Positions 36,304 through 46,126 of a DNA stretch of 64,000 nucleotides are shown here, in pieces. This DNA comes from Rhizobium sp. BG4 (lineage in GTDB: Bacteria; Pseudomonadota; Alphaproteobacteria; Rhizobiales; Rhizobiaceae): contig NZ_CP044125.1 of NCBI RefSeq assembly GCF_016864575.1, positions 1,364,001 through 1,428,000 on the forward strand. The letters are read 5' to 3'. Below the pieces are notes generated by a model that saw only the letters and a list, made by a program, of their open reading frames with translations, had not been told where the DNA came from and did no database searches. Both the position numbers and the translations under genes were made by a program. Every line of letters starts with the position of its first letter. Position 1 is the first letter of the stretch.

Positions 36304-37827
36304 TTATTCGGCGGCGTCAAGGCTTTTTGCACGCCTTGCAGGACGCAGCATGGATTCCTCCTCGGCATCCTGCGGCGCGCCCCAGAATGCTTCAAGGCTG
36401 GGACCAGCCTTAAGATGCCGCCGCCGAAAGAGAAATTCGAATATCTCATGCACCCAGACGCGGCGCCCCATCTGCGTATACCACCGCATGGAATGGCGCT
36501 GCTGCCTGTCGCGATGGAAGAGGACGCGCATCAGCGCCTTTGGGCGGGCCTGGATTGCGACCTCGATCAGCTTGACCGCAGCGAGCAGGACGGCCGGGTG
36601 CAGGTGGCGCATCTGCAGGACCTGATGTTTGTAGTCCCACTTGCGAATATCGGCCTCGATCACTTGTCTGCTGCGCGCGATGCGGAAGAACGGCGTCCAG
36701 CGATGCGGCGTCACATAGAGCGCCTGGATCTGGTCGGGATCATAGGCGAGCAACTGGCGGAAGCCGCGCCAGAGATCGCTCAGCTTCTCCTCCTCGAACC
36801 CGACGACCCATGTCGCCATCGAAAGAATGTCGTGCTGGCGCAGGAGGCGGATCGCCTCGCGGTCCTTCGCCTTGCCGCCACCCTTCTTGATCAGCGCCAG
36901 CGTTGCCTCGTCGGTATTCTCCATGCCGAGAAGCCATCGGACGACCCCGGCCTTGCGATAGAGATGAAGGATGTCGGCATCGCGCACGATGTCGTCGGCC
37001 CGCGTCGAACCGACGATCTGGACCGGGACGTTCTCGGCGATCATCGCTTCCAGAAAAGCGAGCCATGCTTTTGGCGAGGAGGTCGGGTTCTCGTCGGCGA
37101 GATTGATCAGCTCGACGCCTTCTTCGCGATAAAGGCGCGCGATCTCGCGGGCGAAGAGTACGGGCGACCGGTGGCGCCACCGCGTCCAGAAACCGCGCTG
37201 GCCGCAGTAGTTGCAAAGATGGGGACAGCCCCGCGAGAACTGCAGGACGACCGCGCGCTTTCCACCCCAATAGCTGTAGCGGCGATGATCGATGAGCTCC
37301 CAGCCGATGCGATAGTCATCGAGGTCGGAAATCGCCTGCATCGGCGGCGTCGCCACGATCTCGCCGGCCTCGCTTCGGAACGCGATGCCCGGCACTGAGC
37401 CGAGCGCACCGCCATTGTCCAGCGCAGCAGCCAGGCGCCGCATCGTCTCCTCGCCCTCCCCGCGCACCAAGACATCGAAGGCCTCTGTTTCCGCCAGCAC
37501 CTCGCGCCAGTGATAGGTCGGGAAGACCCCGCCATAGACGATGCGTATCCCTGGCTTGACGGCCTTGATGGCCTGCGCGATCGCACAGGCCGTCGGATGC
37601 GCTGATGTCGAGCCCGAGTGGCCGATCAAGACAAGATCGGGATCGCCGACGTGACTGACGATGTCAGGGATCGCCATCGGCCCGAACTCGGCATCGACAA
37701 GCCGGACGGCGTGACCGTCATCGATTAGGGGACCACCAACCGCGAGAAGTCCGAGCGGCGGTAGATGGTCGTCGGGAATGCGGCTGCCGATCGCGGTATG
37801 AGGTGGGTTTATCAGAACGATTTTCAT
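36304..37827 (-). CDS. B12-binding domain radical SAM protein (BchE-like)
   Basis: 507 residues. The N-terminal cobalamin-binding domain starts MKIVLINPPHTAIGSR with LVLIGHSGSTSAHPTA. A radical SAM domain begins near residue 195 with the cluster motif CPHLCNYC (CxxxCxxC), and LLGMENTDEATLALIKKGG lies further on. The C-terminal part of about 120 residues is rich in Arg and aromatic residues. The closest characterised type is the anaerobic Mg-protoporphyrin ester cyclase BchE, but no photosynthesis or hopanoid genes are present, so that role is unlikely here. The substrate is unknown. It shares a strand with ada and could be co-transcribed. Confidence 0.85.
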   Translation of the reverse strand: MKIVLINPPHTAIGSRIPDDHLPPLGLLAVGGPLIDDGHAVRLVDAEFGPMAIPDIVSHVGDPDLVLIGHSGSTSAHPTACAIAQAIKAVKPGIRIVYGGVFPTYHWREVLAETEAFDVLVRGEGEETMRRLAAALDNGGALGSVPGIAFRSEAGEIVATPPMQAISDLDDYRIGWELIDHRRYSYWGGKRAVVLQFSRGCPHLCNYCGQRGFWTRWRHRSPVLFAREIARLYREEGVELINLADENPTSSPKAWLAFLEAMIAENVPVQIVGSTRADDIVRDADILHLYRKAGVVRWLLGMENTDEATLALIKKGGGKAKDREAIRLLRQHDILSMATWVVGFEEEKLSDLWRGFRQLLAYDPDQIQALYVTPHRWTPFFRIARSRQVIEADIRKWDYKHQVLQMRHLHPAVLLAAVKLIEVAIQARPKALMRVLFHRDRQQRHSMRWYTQMGRRVWVHEIFEFLFRRRHLKAGPSLEAFWGAPQDAEEESMLRPARRAKSLDAAE

Positions 37828-38001
37828 GCACTGCCCCCGGTGCGCCTGCCTCTATGCATAAATCAACAGCGATACATGGCGGCATCAGGTCAAAATCTCT
37901 TTAAAGTTGTGAAGACTTGGAGGCATTTTCGCGAAGCGCTTGGCCGCCTAGAACACGCGAAAGATTTTGGCTTCCTGCGCGAGGCATGCCATAAGGCGCG
38001 C

Positions 38002-38709
38002 ATGACAAAGATCGACCGCACTCCGACGACTTCCGATTTTGCGCATGTGAGCGAATGGGTCTTCGACCTCGACAACACGCTCTACCCGCATCACATCAAT
38101 CTCTTCGCGCAGATCGACAAGAACATGACGGCCTATGTGTCGGCGCTGTTGCAGTTGGAACGGGACGAGGCGCGGAAGCTCCAGAAGCAGTATTATTACG
38201 ATCACGGCACGACGCTTCAGGGGCTGATGATCCATCATGGGGTCGATCCCAACGATTTCCTCGAGAAGGCGCATGCGATCGATTACTCCTCGCTGCTGCC
38301 GCAACCGGAGCTTGGCGAGGCGATCAAGGCGCTGCCGGGCCGGAAGTTCATCTTCACCAACGGCAGCGTGAAGCACGCCGAGATGGCAGCGGGCGCGCTC
38401 GGCATTCTCGATCATTTCGACGATATCTTCGACATCGTCGCTGCCGATTTCGTGCCGAAGCCGGCGCAGGTGACCTATGACAAGTTCATGGCCCTGAAGC
38501 GCGTCGAGACCAGGAAGGCCGCGATGTTCGAGGACCTGCCGCGCAATCTCGTGGTGCCCAAAGCACTCGGAATGGCGACGGTTCTTCTGGTGCCGAACAA
38601 CCTCGAAGACACCGTCGTCGAGTGGTGGGAGAAGACCAGCGGCGACGAGGATCACATCGATTTCGTCACCGATGACCTCACCGCATTCCTGGCGAAGATT
38701 ACCGGCTGA
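38002..38709 (+). CDS. HAD family pyrimidine 5'-nucleotidase
   Basis: 235 residues of the SDT1-like HAD phosphatase group. The nucleophile motif is FDLDNTLYP (about residue 22), motif II is FIFTNGSVKHAE, motif III has the Lys in DFVPKPAQ, and motif IV lies around MFEDLPRNL. It probably dephosphorylates pyrimidine nucleotides or related cofactors. The frame extends upstream to 37765, but the ATG at 38002 (MTKIDRTPT) gives the usual N-terminus; the preceding stretch has no conserved sequence. Confidence 0.87.
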   Translation: MTKIDRTPTTSDFAHVSEWVFDLDNTLYPHHINLFAQIDKNMTAYVSALLQLERDEARKLQKQYYYDHGTTLQGLMIHHGVDPNDFLEKAHAIDYSSLLPQPELGEAIKALPGRKFIFTNGSVKHAEMAAGALGILDHFDDIFDIVAADFVPKPAQVTYDKFMALKRVETRKAAMFEDLPRNLVVPKALGMATVLLVPNNLEDTVVEWWEKTSGDEDHIDFVTDDLTAFLAKITG

Positions 38710-38810
38710 CTTACGAAAGTTTCATCCAGCTTACCTAGGTTTAATTGGGTTTTCCGGCATCGCAGCCTTACCTTTTGGTCGTGAAGGGATACGAACCGAA
38801 AGGAATTCTC

Positions 38811-39422
38811 ATGTATCGCAACAAGCTTATCCTGGCAGGTCTCTCCGCCGCTCTGATCGCCGGAGCCGCCGGCGCGAGCTTTGCTGCCAACGGCAAACAT
38901 CCCGACCGGCCGCGCCACCACCACGAAATGATGGGCGGGCCGCGCGGCGCCGCCTTCCGTGAAATCGCCTTCGTGCGCATGCTGAAGCAGTTCGACGAGA
39001 ACAAGGACGGCAAGATTTCCAAGCAGGAAGCGATCGATGGTGTCGACAAGATCTTCGCGGCCGCCGACAAGAACAACGACGGCAGCCTGACGCCCGGCGA
39101 AATCCGCGAATACCACCAGGCGCAGATCAAGGCCTGGCGCGATGCGCACAAGGACGCCAAGAAGGACGGCGGCGACGATCAGCAGATGGCGCAGAACGAC
39201 GGCAAGGGGCCGCACGGCGGCCCCGATGGCCACCGTTGGGGCAAGCGCCATGGTGGCGACATGATGTTCGCCGCGATGATGCGCCGCGTCGACAAGGACG
39301 AGAACGGCCAGATCTCCAAGCAGGAAGCAGAAGATGCGATGAGCCGCTTCTTCGACCGCCTGGACACCAACAAGGACGGCTTCATCTCGATCGACGATAT
39401 GCCCGACAGGCCGTTCCTCTGA
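38811..39422 (+). CDS. Periplasmic EF-hand calcium-binding protein
   Basis: 203 residues: a signal peptide (MYRNKLILAGLSAALIAGAA, cleavage near SFA-AN) and four EF-hand loops: DENKDGKISKQE, DKNNDGSLTPGE, DKDENGQISKQE and DTNKDGFISIDD. A His/Gly/Asp-rich stretch separates the two pairs. The loops have the canonical Asp/Asn ligands and a terminal Glu (Asp in the last), so calcium binding is likely. It may sense or buffer periplasmic calcium. AAAGGAATTC precedes the ATG at 38811. A terminator follows. Confidence 0.88.
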   Translation: MYRNKLILAGLSAALIAGAAGASFAANGKHPDRPRHHHEMMGGPRGAAFREIAFVRMLKQFDENKDGKISKQEAIDGVDKIFAAADKNNDGSLTPGEIREYHQAQIKAWRDAHKDAKKDGGDDQQMAQNDGKGPHGGPDGHRWGKRHGGDMMFAAMMRRVDKDENGQISKQEAEDAMSRFFDRLDTNKDGFISIDDMPDRPFL

Positions 39423-39441
39423 GAGAGGCTGGAAAGATTGG

Positions 39442-39469
39442 AACCCGCCACGTCTCGCGGCGGGTTTTT
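39442..39469. terminator. Terminator between the EF-hand and LOG genes
   Basis: AACCCGCC (39442-39449) pairs with GGCGGGTT (39459-39466), followed by TTTTTCC. It serves the EF-hand gene, and its position at the end of the convergent LOG gene allows use in both directions. Confidence 0.75.
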
Positions 39470-39470
39470 C

Positions 39471-40337
39471 CTATTCCTGGTGCTCGTAGAAATCCTGGAT
39501 GATCTTCCAGGCAGCGTCGGCCGTGTCGACGAAACTGATGAGATTGACGTCATCAGGGGCGATGGTGCCGAACTCGGCAAGCGCCTCGAAATTGACGATG
39601 CTGCGCCAGAACTTTTCACCGAACAGGATCAGCGGCATCTTTTCCATGCGGCCGGTCTGGATCAGCGTCAGGCACTCGAAGAACTCGTCGAGCGTGCCGA
39701 AGCCGCCGGGAAATACCGCGATCGCCTTTGCGCGCACCATGAAGTGCATCTTGCGGATGGCGAAATAGTGGAAATTGAAGCTGAGCTCCGGCGTCACATA
39801 GACGTTCGGCGCCTGCTCGTGCGGCAGCACGATGTTGAGGCCGATCGAAGGGGCGCCTTCATCCGCAGCGCCGCGATTGCCGGCTTCCATCACGCCCGGG
39901 CCGCCGCCGGTGACGATCACATATTCATGGAAATCGTGAGCTGCCGAATAGCGCGAGCAGAGACGGGCGAATTTGCGGGCCTCGTCGTAATAGACCGAGG
40001 CGGCCTCGAGATTGGCGCGCTGGATATCGTTGCGGGCCGCCCAGGCGCTCTGGCCGGGGGCCGGAATGCGGGCGCCGCCGAACATGACGACCGTCGATTT
40101 GATGCCGCGTTCGGCCAGCAGCATTTCCGGCTTAAGCAATTCGAGCTGAAGGCGGATCGGGCGCAGTTCTTCGCGGCAGAGGAAGTCTTCGTCGACATAG
40201 GCCAGGCGATAGGACGGCGATAGTGTCTGAGGCGTTTTCGGTACGGCGCGGGCGCGATCCTTGTCGGTTTCGCTCGTCTTCAGCGGATCCCAGACCCCAT
40301 CCTTGCGCCGGAGCCTGCCATTCTTACCCTTTGCCAT
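39471..40337 (-). CDS. LOG family protein (putative nucleotide 5'-monophosphate phosphoribohydrolase)
   Basis: About 288 residues. A basic N-terminal extension (MAKGKNGRLRRKDG) precedes a Rossmann-like LOG domain. VVMFGGARIP lies near residue 85, VTGGGPGVMEAGNRGA near residue 140, and the diagnostic PGGFGTLDE near residue 213. LOG proteins release cytokinin bases from nucleotide precursors, or hydrolyse AMP/purine nucleotides. In a plant-associated bacterium the cytokinin role is possible but not shown. An upstream ATG at 40364 exists. Confidence 0.87.
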   Translation of the reverse strand: MAKGKNGRLRRKDGVWDPLKTSETDKDRARAVPKTPQTLSPSYRLAYVDEDFLCREELRPIRLQLELLKPEMLLAERGIKSTVVMFGGARIPAPGQSAWAARNDIQRANLEAASVYYDEARKFARLCSRYSAAHDFHEYVIVTGGGPGVMEAGNRGAADEGAPSIGLNIVLPHEQAPNVYVTPELSFNFHYFAIRKMHFMVRAKAIAVFPGGFGTLDEFFECLTLIQTGRMEKMPLILFGEKFWRSIVNFEALAEFGTIAPDDVNLISFVDTADAAWKIIQDFYEHQE

Positions 40338-40518
40338 TCTCAAATGCCTTTCAGTCCTTACCAAGCGACGTCTTTAACGCCTTGAATCCAGAACGATCTG
40401 GTTCGAAAAATCATTCCATTTTGGGCGTCCATGCGATAGAGCAGATCGCATCTTGCCGATCACAATTCCCGGAGGCGCTGTAGCCTTCAGGATAAAGTTC
40501 GAAGTTTAAGGAATCCTC

Positions 40519-41379
40519 ATGAGCGCTACCGATCTCGCATCCCTCGAAAAGACCATCGAAGCGGCCTTCGACAACCGCGACAGCGTCAGCACGTCGACCA
40601 AGGGCGAAGTTCGCGATGCGGTGGAAGCTGCGCTCGAACTGCTCGATGGCGGCAAGGCTCGTGTGGCCGAGCGTGGTGCCGATGGCGCCTGGACGGTCAA
40701 CCAGTGGCTCAAGAAAGCCGTGCTGCTCTCCTTCCGCCTGAACGACATGGAAGTCGTCAAGGGCGGTTCGGGCAACTCGACCTGGTGGGACAAGGTTCCC
40801 TCGAAGTTCGAAGGCTGGGGCGAGAACCAGTATCGTGACGCCGGCTTCCGTGCCGTTCCGAACTGCGTCGTACGCCGCTCGGCCTTCATCGCCAAGAACG
40901 TCGTGCTGATGCCCTCCTTCGTGAACCTCGGCGCCCATGTTGGCGAAGGCACGATGGTCGATACCTGGGCGACCGTCGGTTCCTGCGCACAGATCGGCAA
41001 GCATGTGCATCTTTCGGGCGGCGTCGGCATCGGCGGCGTTCTGGAACCGATGCAGGCCGGCCCGACGATCATCGAAGACAACTGCTTCATCGGCGCCCGC
41101 TCGGAAGTCGTCGAAGGCTGCATCATCCGCGAGGGCTCGGTCCTCGGCATGGGCGTCTATATCGGCAAGTCGACCAAGATCGTCGACCGCGCCACCGGCG
41201 AAGTGATGTATGGCGAAGTACCGCCCTATTCCGTCGTCGTCGCCGGCTCGATGCCATCAGGCAACAAGACCATGGCGAACGGCCTGCCGGCACCGCATCT
41301 CTACTGCGCCGTCATCGTCAAGCGCGTCGATGAGCAGACCCGCTCGAAGACCGGCATCAACGAGCTGCTGCGCGACTAA
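40519..41379 (+). CDS. dapD: Tetrahydrodipicolinate N-succinyltransferase
   Basis: 286 residues. Transfers succinyl from succinyl-CoA to tetrahydrodipicolinate in lysine and meso-diaminopimelate synthesis. The helical N-terminal domain (about 1-100) is followed by a left-handed beta-helix with hexapeptide repeats ([40 protein letters not shown]) and ends [20 protein letters not shown] precedes the ATG. It is followed by dapE after 110 bases. Confidence 0.97.
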   Translation: MSATDLASLEKTIEAAFDNRDSVSTSTKGEVRDAVEAALELLDGGKARVAERGADGAWTVNQWLKKAVLLSFRLNDMEVVKGGSGNSTWWDKVPSKFEGWGENQYRDAGFRAVPNCVVRRSAFIAKNVVLMPSFVNLGAHVGEGTMVDTWATVGSCAQIGKHVHLSGGVGIGGVLEPMQAGPTIIEDNCFIGARSEVVEGCIIREGSVLGMGVYIGKSTKIVDRATGEVMYGEVPPYSVVVAGSMPSGNKTMANGLPAPHLYCAVIVKRVDEQTRSKTGINELLRD

Positions 41380-41489
41380 GCTGCAGTGACAGCCGGACCG
41401 CGATCCGGTAAACAGACGGCACCCTCTTAACGCGAGGCGGTCTCCGCCTCGCCATGCCTTTGCCATTCCTGCCGGATAATTCGACCGTC

Positions 41490-42683
41490 ATGACCGCTAC
41501 CGATCCCGTCGCCAATCTCCAGACCCTCATCCGCTGCCCGTCCGTTACGCCCGCCGAAGGTGGCGCGCTCTCGGCGCTCGATGCAATGCTTTCGCCGCTC
41601 GGCTTCAAGGTCGACAAGGTGATGGCCACAGAGCCGGGCACGCCCGATGTCGAGAACCTTTATGCGCGGATCGGCAATGACGGCCCGCATCTGATGTTTG
41701 CGGGACATACGGATGTCGTGCCTGTCGGTGACGAGGCGGCGTGGACGCACCCGCCTTTTGCGGCGGAAATCGCCGGCGGCGAGATGTTCGGCCGCGGCGC
41801 CGTCGACATGAAGGGCGGCATCGCCTGCTTCGTGGCTGCCGTTGCCCGCCATGTCGAAAAGCATGGCGCACCGAAGGGTTCGATCTCCTTCCTGATCACC
41901 GGCGACGAAGAGGGACCCTCGATCAACGGTACGATCAAGCTGCTGCAATGGGCGGCCGAACGCGGCGAGCGCTGGGATGCCTGCGTCGTCGGCGAACCGA
42001 CCAATCCCGATGCGCTCGGCGACATGATCAAGATCGGCCGCCGCGGTTCGCTTTCGGGCAAGATCACCGTTCACGGCGTCCAGGGCCATGCCGCCTATCC
42101 GCATCTTGCCGATAATCCGGTGCGCGGATTGCTGCAACTGACGACGGCGCTGATGGATCCGCCCTTCGATGGCGGTACCGAGAGCTTCCAGGCCTCCAAC
42201 CTAGAAGTGACGACTGTCGATGTCGGCAACCCGGCGACCAACGTCATTCCGGCGAAGGCGACGGCGAGCTTCAACATCCGCTTCAACGACACCTGGACCG
42301 CCGATACGCTGCGGGCGGAAATCATCCGCCGTCTCGATGACGCTGCGGCAGAGGGCGCACTGCGTCCGGGCCGTGAGCCGGTTCGCTATGAGATCATCTG
42401 GGCCGATCGGCCCAGCCATGTCTTCCTGACGCGCAACAATGCGCTGATCGCCTCGCTCTCCTCGGCCGTCGAGAACATTACGGGCAAGGCACCGAAGCTC
42501 TCGACGACGGGCGGCACCTCGGATGCGCGGTTCATCAAGGATTACTGCCCGGTCGTCGAATTCGGCCTCGTCGGGCAGACAATGCATATGGTGGACGAGC
42601 GCGTTTCGGTCGCTGACCTGGAGACGCTGACGCAAATCTATCAGACCTTCATCGAGCGCTGGTTCGAGAATGCCGGGGCTTAG
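41490..42683 (+). CDS. dapE: Succinyl-diaminopimelate desuccinylase
   Basis: 397 residues of the M20 metallopeptidase fold. The zinc ligands and base are visible in FAGHTDVVPVGD (His/Asp, about residue 70), GRGAVDMKGG (about residue 100) and TGDEEGPSINGT (about residue 138), with a final His in GQTMHMVDE. It removes succinyl from N-succinyl-diaminopimelate. The ATG at 41490 (MTATDPVANL) is chosen over 41454 by family length. Its end overlaps the next gene by 14 bases. Confidence 0.96.
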   Translation: MTATDPVANLQTLIRCPSVTPAEGGALSALDAMLSPLGFKVDKVMATEPGTPDVENLYARIGNDGPHLMFAGHTDVVPVGDEAAWTHPPFAAEIAGGEMFGRGAVDMKGGIACFVAAVARHVEKHGAPKGSISFLITGDEEGPSINGTIKLLQWAAERGERWDACVVGEPTNPDALGDMIKIGRRGSLSGKITVHGVQGHAAYPHLADNPVRGLLQLTTALMDPPFDGGTESFQASNLEVTTVDVGNPATNVIPAKATASFNIRFNDTWTADTLRAEIIRRLDDAAAEGALRPGREPVRYEIIWADRPSHVFLTRNNALIASLSSAVENITGKAPKLSTTGGTSDARFIKDYCPVVEFGLVGQTMHMVDERVSVADLETLTQIYQTFIERWFENAGA

Positions 42684-43266
42684 GGAAGTCCAATATTATC
42701 TGGCGGGACTCTGGCTGCTGATCCGCATGGATCCGCGCGGCTTCCGCTTTCTCGACGTCTCGGATCGCGGCGTCAACCGATCCTTCTGGGCGATGGTCTG
42801 GTGCCTGCCGCCCATGGGGATTTCGTGGCTCTGGTGGCGACAGGCCTTCCTGCAGACGATGCCGCCGCATTACGATGTCGGCCTGCCCTTCTATTTCCGG
42901 CTGGGCATGGTCGAGATCGCCAACTGGTTCGTGCCACTGGTTCTCACCGGCATCCTGCTGCTGATCTTCAAGATGGGCAACCGCTTCGCCGCCGTCGTCG
43001 TCAGCGTCAACTGGCTGGGCGTGCCCCTTTCCTACATCAACGGGCTGTTGCTGGCGCTGGTGTTCTTCATTCCGGGCACGGTCAGCATCGTTTCCATCCT
43101 GCTGCTGATCCTGATGATCGCGCAGGTTTTCATCCTGGCGCGCATCCTGCGGATGATCTTTCACGGCCACGGGCTGATGGTCGGGGCGCTGACGCTGGCA
43201 CTTCTGGTGCCGACGATGATGCTTGCCGAATATCTGCAGAAGTTTCTCGGAATCTATCCGGCCTGA
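42670..43266 (+). CDS. Multi-spanning inner membrane protein of unknown function
   Basis: 198 residues with five or so hydrophobic segments (about 40-60, 80-105, 110-130, 135-160, 170-190) and a soluble N-terminal 35 residues (VQYYLAGLWLLIRMDPRGFR). No catalytic motif is visible. It overlaps dapE by 14 bases, so translation is coupled, which ties it loosely to peptidoglycan precursor synthesis. Its 3' end overlaps convergent arsC by 13 bases. Transporter or Yip1-like membrane protein are possible descriptions; neither is proven. Confidence 0.75.
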   Translation: MPGLREVQYYLAGLWLLIRMDPRGFRFLDVSDRGVNRSFWAMVWCLPPMGISWLWWRQAFLQTMPPHYDVGLPFYFRLGMVEIANWFVPLVLTGILLLIFKMGNRFAAVVVSVNWLGVPLSYINGLLLALVFFIPGTVSIVSILLLILMIAQVFILARILRMIFHGHGLMVGALTLALLVPTMMLAEYLQKFLGIYPA

Positions 43267-43670
43267 TTTCGGCCGGGAACGACTTCGCCGCCTTCCTTGG
43301 TGAAGGTTCCGATATCGGCATTGGCAAGGATGTCGAGCACCAGTTCCGACGGGCGGCAGAGGCGCGCGCCCTTTTCCGTCACTACGATCGGCCGGTTGAT
43401 CAGGATCGGATGGGCCATCATCGCATCGACCAGTTCATCGTCTGAAAGCGAGGGATTATCGAGGCCGAGCTCGTGATAGGGCGTGCCCTTCTCGCGCAGC
43501 AGGTCGCGTGCTGAAATCGCCATACTTGCGATCAGGGCGATCAGCTCCTCGCGCGATGGCGGCGTCTTCAGATACTCGATGACATCGGGCTCCTCGCCTG
43601 ACTGGCGGATCATCGCCAGGGTGTTGCGCGAGGTGCCGCAGGCCGGGTTATGATAGATCTTCACCGTCAT
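43254..43670 (-). CDS. arsC: Arsenate reductase, glutaredoxin-dependent
   Basis: 138 residues of the ArsC/Spx fold. The active Cys lies in [16 protein letters not shown] (residue 11 or so), and the conserved basic residues that bind arsenate include the Arg in [10 protein letters not shown] (about residue 93) and the Arg in GARLCRP. It reduces arsenate to arsenite using glutathione and glutaredoxin. There is no arsenite pump nearby. Its start overlaps the end of truA by 23 bases. Confidence 0.93.
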   Translation of the reverse strand: MTVKIYHNPACGTSRNTLAMIRQSGEEPDVIEYLKTPPSREELIALIASMAISARDLLREKGTPYHELGLDNPSLSDDELVDAMMAHPILINRPIVVTEKGARLCRPSELVLDILANADIGTFTKEGGEVVPGRNQAG

Positions 43671-44454
43671 CGGTGCTCTCCGCCGTTGCGCGCCTATCCG
43701 TGATTACATCGGGGTAGTCGACCTGCATGAAATAGAGACCATCGGGCGGCGCGACCGGGCCGCAGGCCTTGCGGTCACGCGCTTCGAGCGCTGCCTGCAC
43801 ATCGTCAGGCGTCCATTTCCCTTCGCCGGCGAGCCTCAGCGTTCCGGCGAAGGAGCGGATTTGATTGTGCAGGAAGCTCTGCGCCGTGGCACGAATTTCG
43901 ATGAGCTCGCCAGTGCGTGTTACATCCAGTCTGTCCAGCGTGCGCACCGGGCTGTTTGCCTGGCAATGAGCCGAGCGGAATGTCGAGAAATCATGGTTGC
44001 CGACGAGGCGCTGGGCGGCCGCATGCATGGCTTCGTGATCGAGAACCTTCGGCACCCACCAGGCCTTTCCGGCCTCGATCGCCAGCGGCGCGCGGCGGGT
44101 GATGATGCGATAGAGATAGTGGCGGCGCAGCGCCGAGAAGCGGGCGTCGAAGAGATCGCTGACGGCCTCGACATCGAGGATGGAAACCCGCTCGCTGGCG
44201 AGCTTCAGATGGGCGTTCAGTGCATTCTGCAGCTTGAAGGGTGACCATGCCCTAGCGAGATCGGCGTGGATGACCTGGCCGAGCCCATGAACGCCGGAAT
44301 CGGTGCGCCCTGCGCCGCGGATCGAAACGGTCTCGCCGCTGAGCGACAGGATCGCTGCCTCGATCGCGCCCTGGACGGACGGGCCGTTGTCCTGGCGCTG
44401 CCAGCCGACATAGGGCGCGCCGTCATATTCGACGGTCATCCGGTAGCGCGGCAT
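43648..44454 (-). CDS. truA: tRNA pseudouridine synthase A
   Basis: 268 residues. Makes pseudouridine at positions 38-40 of tRNA anticodon stems. The catalytic Asp is in [11 protein letters not shown] near residue 52, and the N-terminus [19 protein letters not shown] is the family signature. [14 protein letters not shown], near residue 195, is the conserved RNA-binding motif. The start overlaps the fmt stop by one base, giving fmt-truA translational coupling. Confidence 0.96.
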   Translation of the reverse strand: MPRYRMTVEYDGAPYVGWQRQDNGPSVQGAIEAAILSLSGETVSIRGAGRTDSGVHGLGQVIHADLARAWSPFKLQNALNAHLKLASERVSILDVEAVSDLFDARFSALRRHYLYRIITRRAPLAIEAGKAWWVPKVLDHEAMHAAAQRLVGNHDFSTFRSAHCQANSPVRTLDRLDVTRTGELIEIRATAQSFLHNQIRSFAGTLRLAGEGKWTPDDVQAALEARDRKACGPVAPPDGLYFMQVDYPDVITDRRATAESTDDGEDLS

Positions 44455-45389
44455 CAGCTGATCCTTGCGCCGCGAGTAAGCGGCGTGCCGCGCAGGAAGT
44501 CTGCGGCAGGCAGTGGCTTGCCGCCGGCTTTCTGCAATCGGGTCAGCCGGATAGCGCCGGTCGCGCAGGCAACGACCAGATCGTCGCTCAGCAACTCGCC
44601 CGCCGGGCCATTGCCTTCGGCGAGTTCGGATCCGAGAACCTTGACGCGCTCCGGCTTGCCGCCGATTTCGAGTTCAAACCACGCACCCGGGAACGGCGCC
44701 AGACCGCGGATGTGATTGTGAACGTCAGCAGCCGCCTTTGCGAAGTCGATCCGCGTTTCGCCCTTGTCGATCTTGCTCGCATAGAGCACGCCTTCGTCCG
44801 GCTGAGTCGTCAGCGGCAGGTTGCCGCTTTCGAGCGCAACCATCGCCTCGCCGATCGCCTTGGCGCCGACATGCATCAGCTTGTCGTGCAGTTCGCCGGC
44901 CGTCATGTTCGGGCCGATCTCGACCTCACGGGTGAGCGCGACAGGGCCGGTATCCAGCCCCTTTTCCATCTTCATCACCATCATGCCGGTCTTTGCGTCA
45001 CCGGCCATGATCGCCCGCTGGATCGGTGCGGCACCCCGCCAGCGCGGCAGCAGCGAGGCATGACCGTTGTAGCAGCCGTCGCGCGTTCCGGTGAGAATCG
45101 CTTCGGGAAGCAGAAGGCCATAGGCAACGACGACGGCGACATCGGCATCGAGGGCGCGGAATTTCTCGCGCTCTTCCTGATCCTTGAAATTAACAGGCGT
45201 GAAGACCGGCAGGCCGAGCATTTCGGCGGCCTGATGCACCGGCGACTTCTGCAGATCGAGCCCGCGGCGGCCACCCGGACGCGGCGGCTGCGAATAGACG
45301 GCAACGATCTGATGCCCGGCATCGACAAGCGTGCGCAGCGTCGGAACCGAGAATTCGGGCGTGCCCATGAAGATGATGCGAAGTGACAT
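44454..45389 (-). CDS. fmt: Methionyl-tRNA formyltransferase
   Basis: 311 residues. Formylates initiator Met-tRNA using 10-formyl-tetrahydrofolate. The N-terminal formyltransferase domain shows [24 protein letters not shown], and [20 protein letters not shown] with the catalytic Asn and His near residues 108-110. The C-terminal domain ends near [13 protein letters not shown]. It normally follows def; here a toxin-antitoxin pair lies between them. Confidence 0.96.
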   Translation of the reverse strand: MSLRIIFMGTPEFSVPTLRTLVDAGHQIVAVYSQPPRPGGRRGLDLQKSPVHQAAEMLGLPVFTPVNFKDQEEREKFRALDADVAVVVAYGLLLPEAILTGTRDGCYNGHASLLPRWRGAAPIQRAIMAGDAKTGMMVMKMEKGLDTGPVALTREVEIGPNMTAGELHDKLMHVGAKAIGEAMVALESGNLPLTTQPDEGVLYASKIDKGETRIDFAKAAADVHNHIRGLAPFPGAWFELEIGGKPERVKVLGSELAEGNGPAGELLSDDLVVACATGAIRLTRLQKAGGKPLPAADFLRGTPLTRGARIS

Positions 45390-45408
45390 TCTGTCCGCCG
45401 TTTACCGA

Positions 45409-45828
45409 TCAGCCGTCTTCAAACGGGTTTACGAGCTTGAGATCAAGCCCCTCGAAATCTTTTATGTTGCGGGTCGCCAGCGTCGCGCCGTGCGAAAGGC
45501 AGATGGCGGCGATCATGGCGTCCTGCAGAGAGACCGGCCTTCCGATCGCTTCGCGACGGGCACGAAGCCTGCCCGTTTCAACTGCCGTATGTCTGTCGAA
45601 TGCCAGTATTCGACCGCCGTAAACCACCAGTAGCCGATCTAGCACCTCGCGGTAACGGGGAGACTTATCTCGAAGCCAAATTCGCTCAGCCCCATACGAT
45701 TGCTCCATGAGGACAACGTCGCAAAGGTAGAGGTGGTCTTCAGACTGTGCGGCTGCCCATGCGAGGACCTTGGCATTCGAAGCGGGTCTGGCAATCTCCG
45801 ATATCACATTGGTGTCGAGAACGATCAA
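45409..45828 (-). CDS. PIN domain toxin (VapC/FitB family)
   Basis: 139 residues of the PIN ribonuclease fold. Acidic residues for Mg binding are visible in MIVLDTNVISE (Asp5), a Glu in VVLMEQSYG, Asp in VSLQDAMIAA (about residue 104), and the C-terminal ATRNIKDFEG. It cleaves RNA when free of antitoxin. The ATG overlaps the antitoxin stop (ATGA). It ends 19 bases before fmt. Confidence 0.9.
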   Translation of the reverse strand: MIVLDTNVISEIARPASNAKVLAWAAAQSEDHLYLCDVVLMEQSYGAERIWLRDKSPRYREVLDRLLVVYGGRILAFDRHTAVETGRLRARREAIGRPVSLQDAMIAAICLSHGATLATRNIKDFEGLDLKLVNPFEDG

Positions 45829-46112
45829 TCGAAGCCCTCAAGAGGCCGGCCGAAATCCTTTTTGCGCTCGGCCTCAAGCTCATCCATGACACGCGCGAAT
45901 TCTTCCTGCTCTTTTTCGGTCAGCGGCGAGAATATTTCACGAAAGCCATCGAGCGCAGACCGTGTCGGCTTGTCCGCGCCCGAGGTGCCGACCATCGCCT
46001 TCTGCAGCAGGCTTTTCGCCTCGTCGGAAAGGCTATTGCCGTTTTTCTCGGCGCGCGAAGCGATGTCTCGCTTCATCGCGTCGGGAATATTGCGGATCAG
46101 AAGATCGCCCAT
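45825..46112 (-). CDS. FitA-like ribbon-helix-helix antitoxin
   Basis: 95 residues. The N-terminal ribbon-helix-helix (GDLLIRNIPDAMKRDIASRA then GNSLSDEAKSLLQKAM) binds DNA as a dimer. The acidic C-terminus (FARVMDELEAERKKDFGRPL) occupies the toxin active site. It represses its own operon by binding the palindrome just upstream. AGGTGCCGC gives only a weak ribosome-binding site. Confidence 0.9.
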   Translation of the reverse strand: MGDLLIRNIPDAMKRDIASRAEKNGNSLSDEAKSLLQKAMVGTSGADKPTRSALDGFREIFSPLTEKEQEEFARVMDELEAERKKDFGRPLEGFD

Positions 46113-46126
46113 GCGGCACCTCTCTC

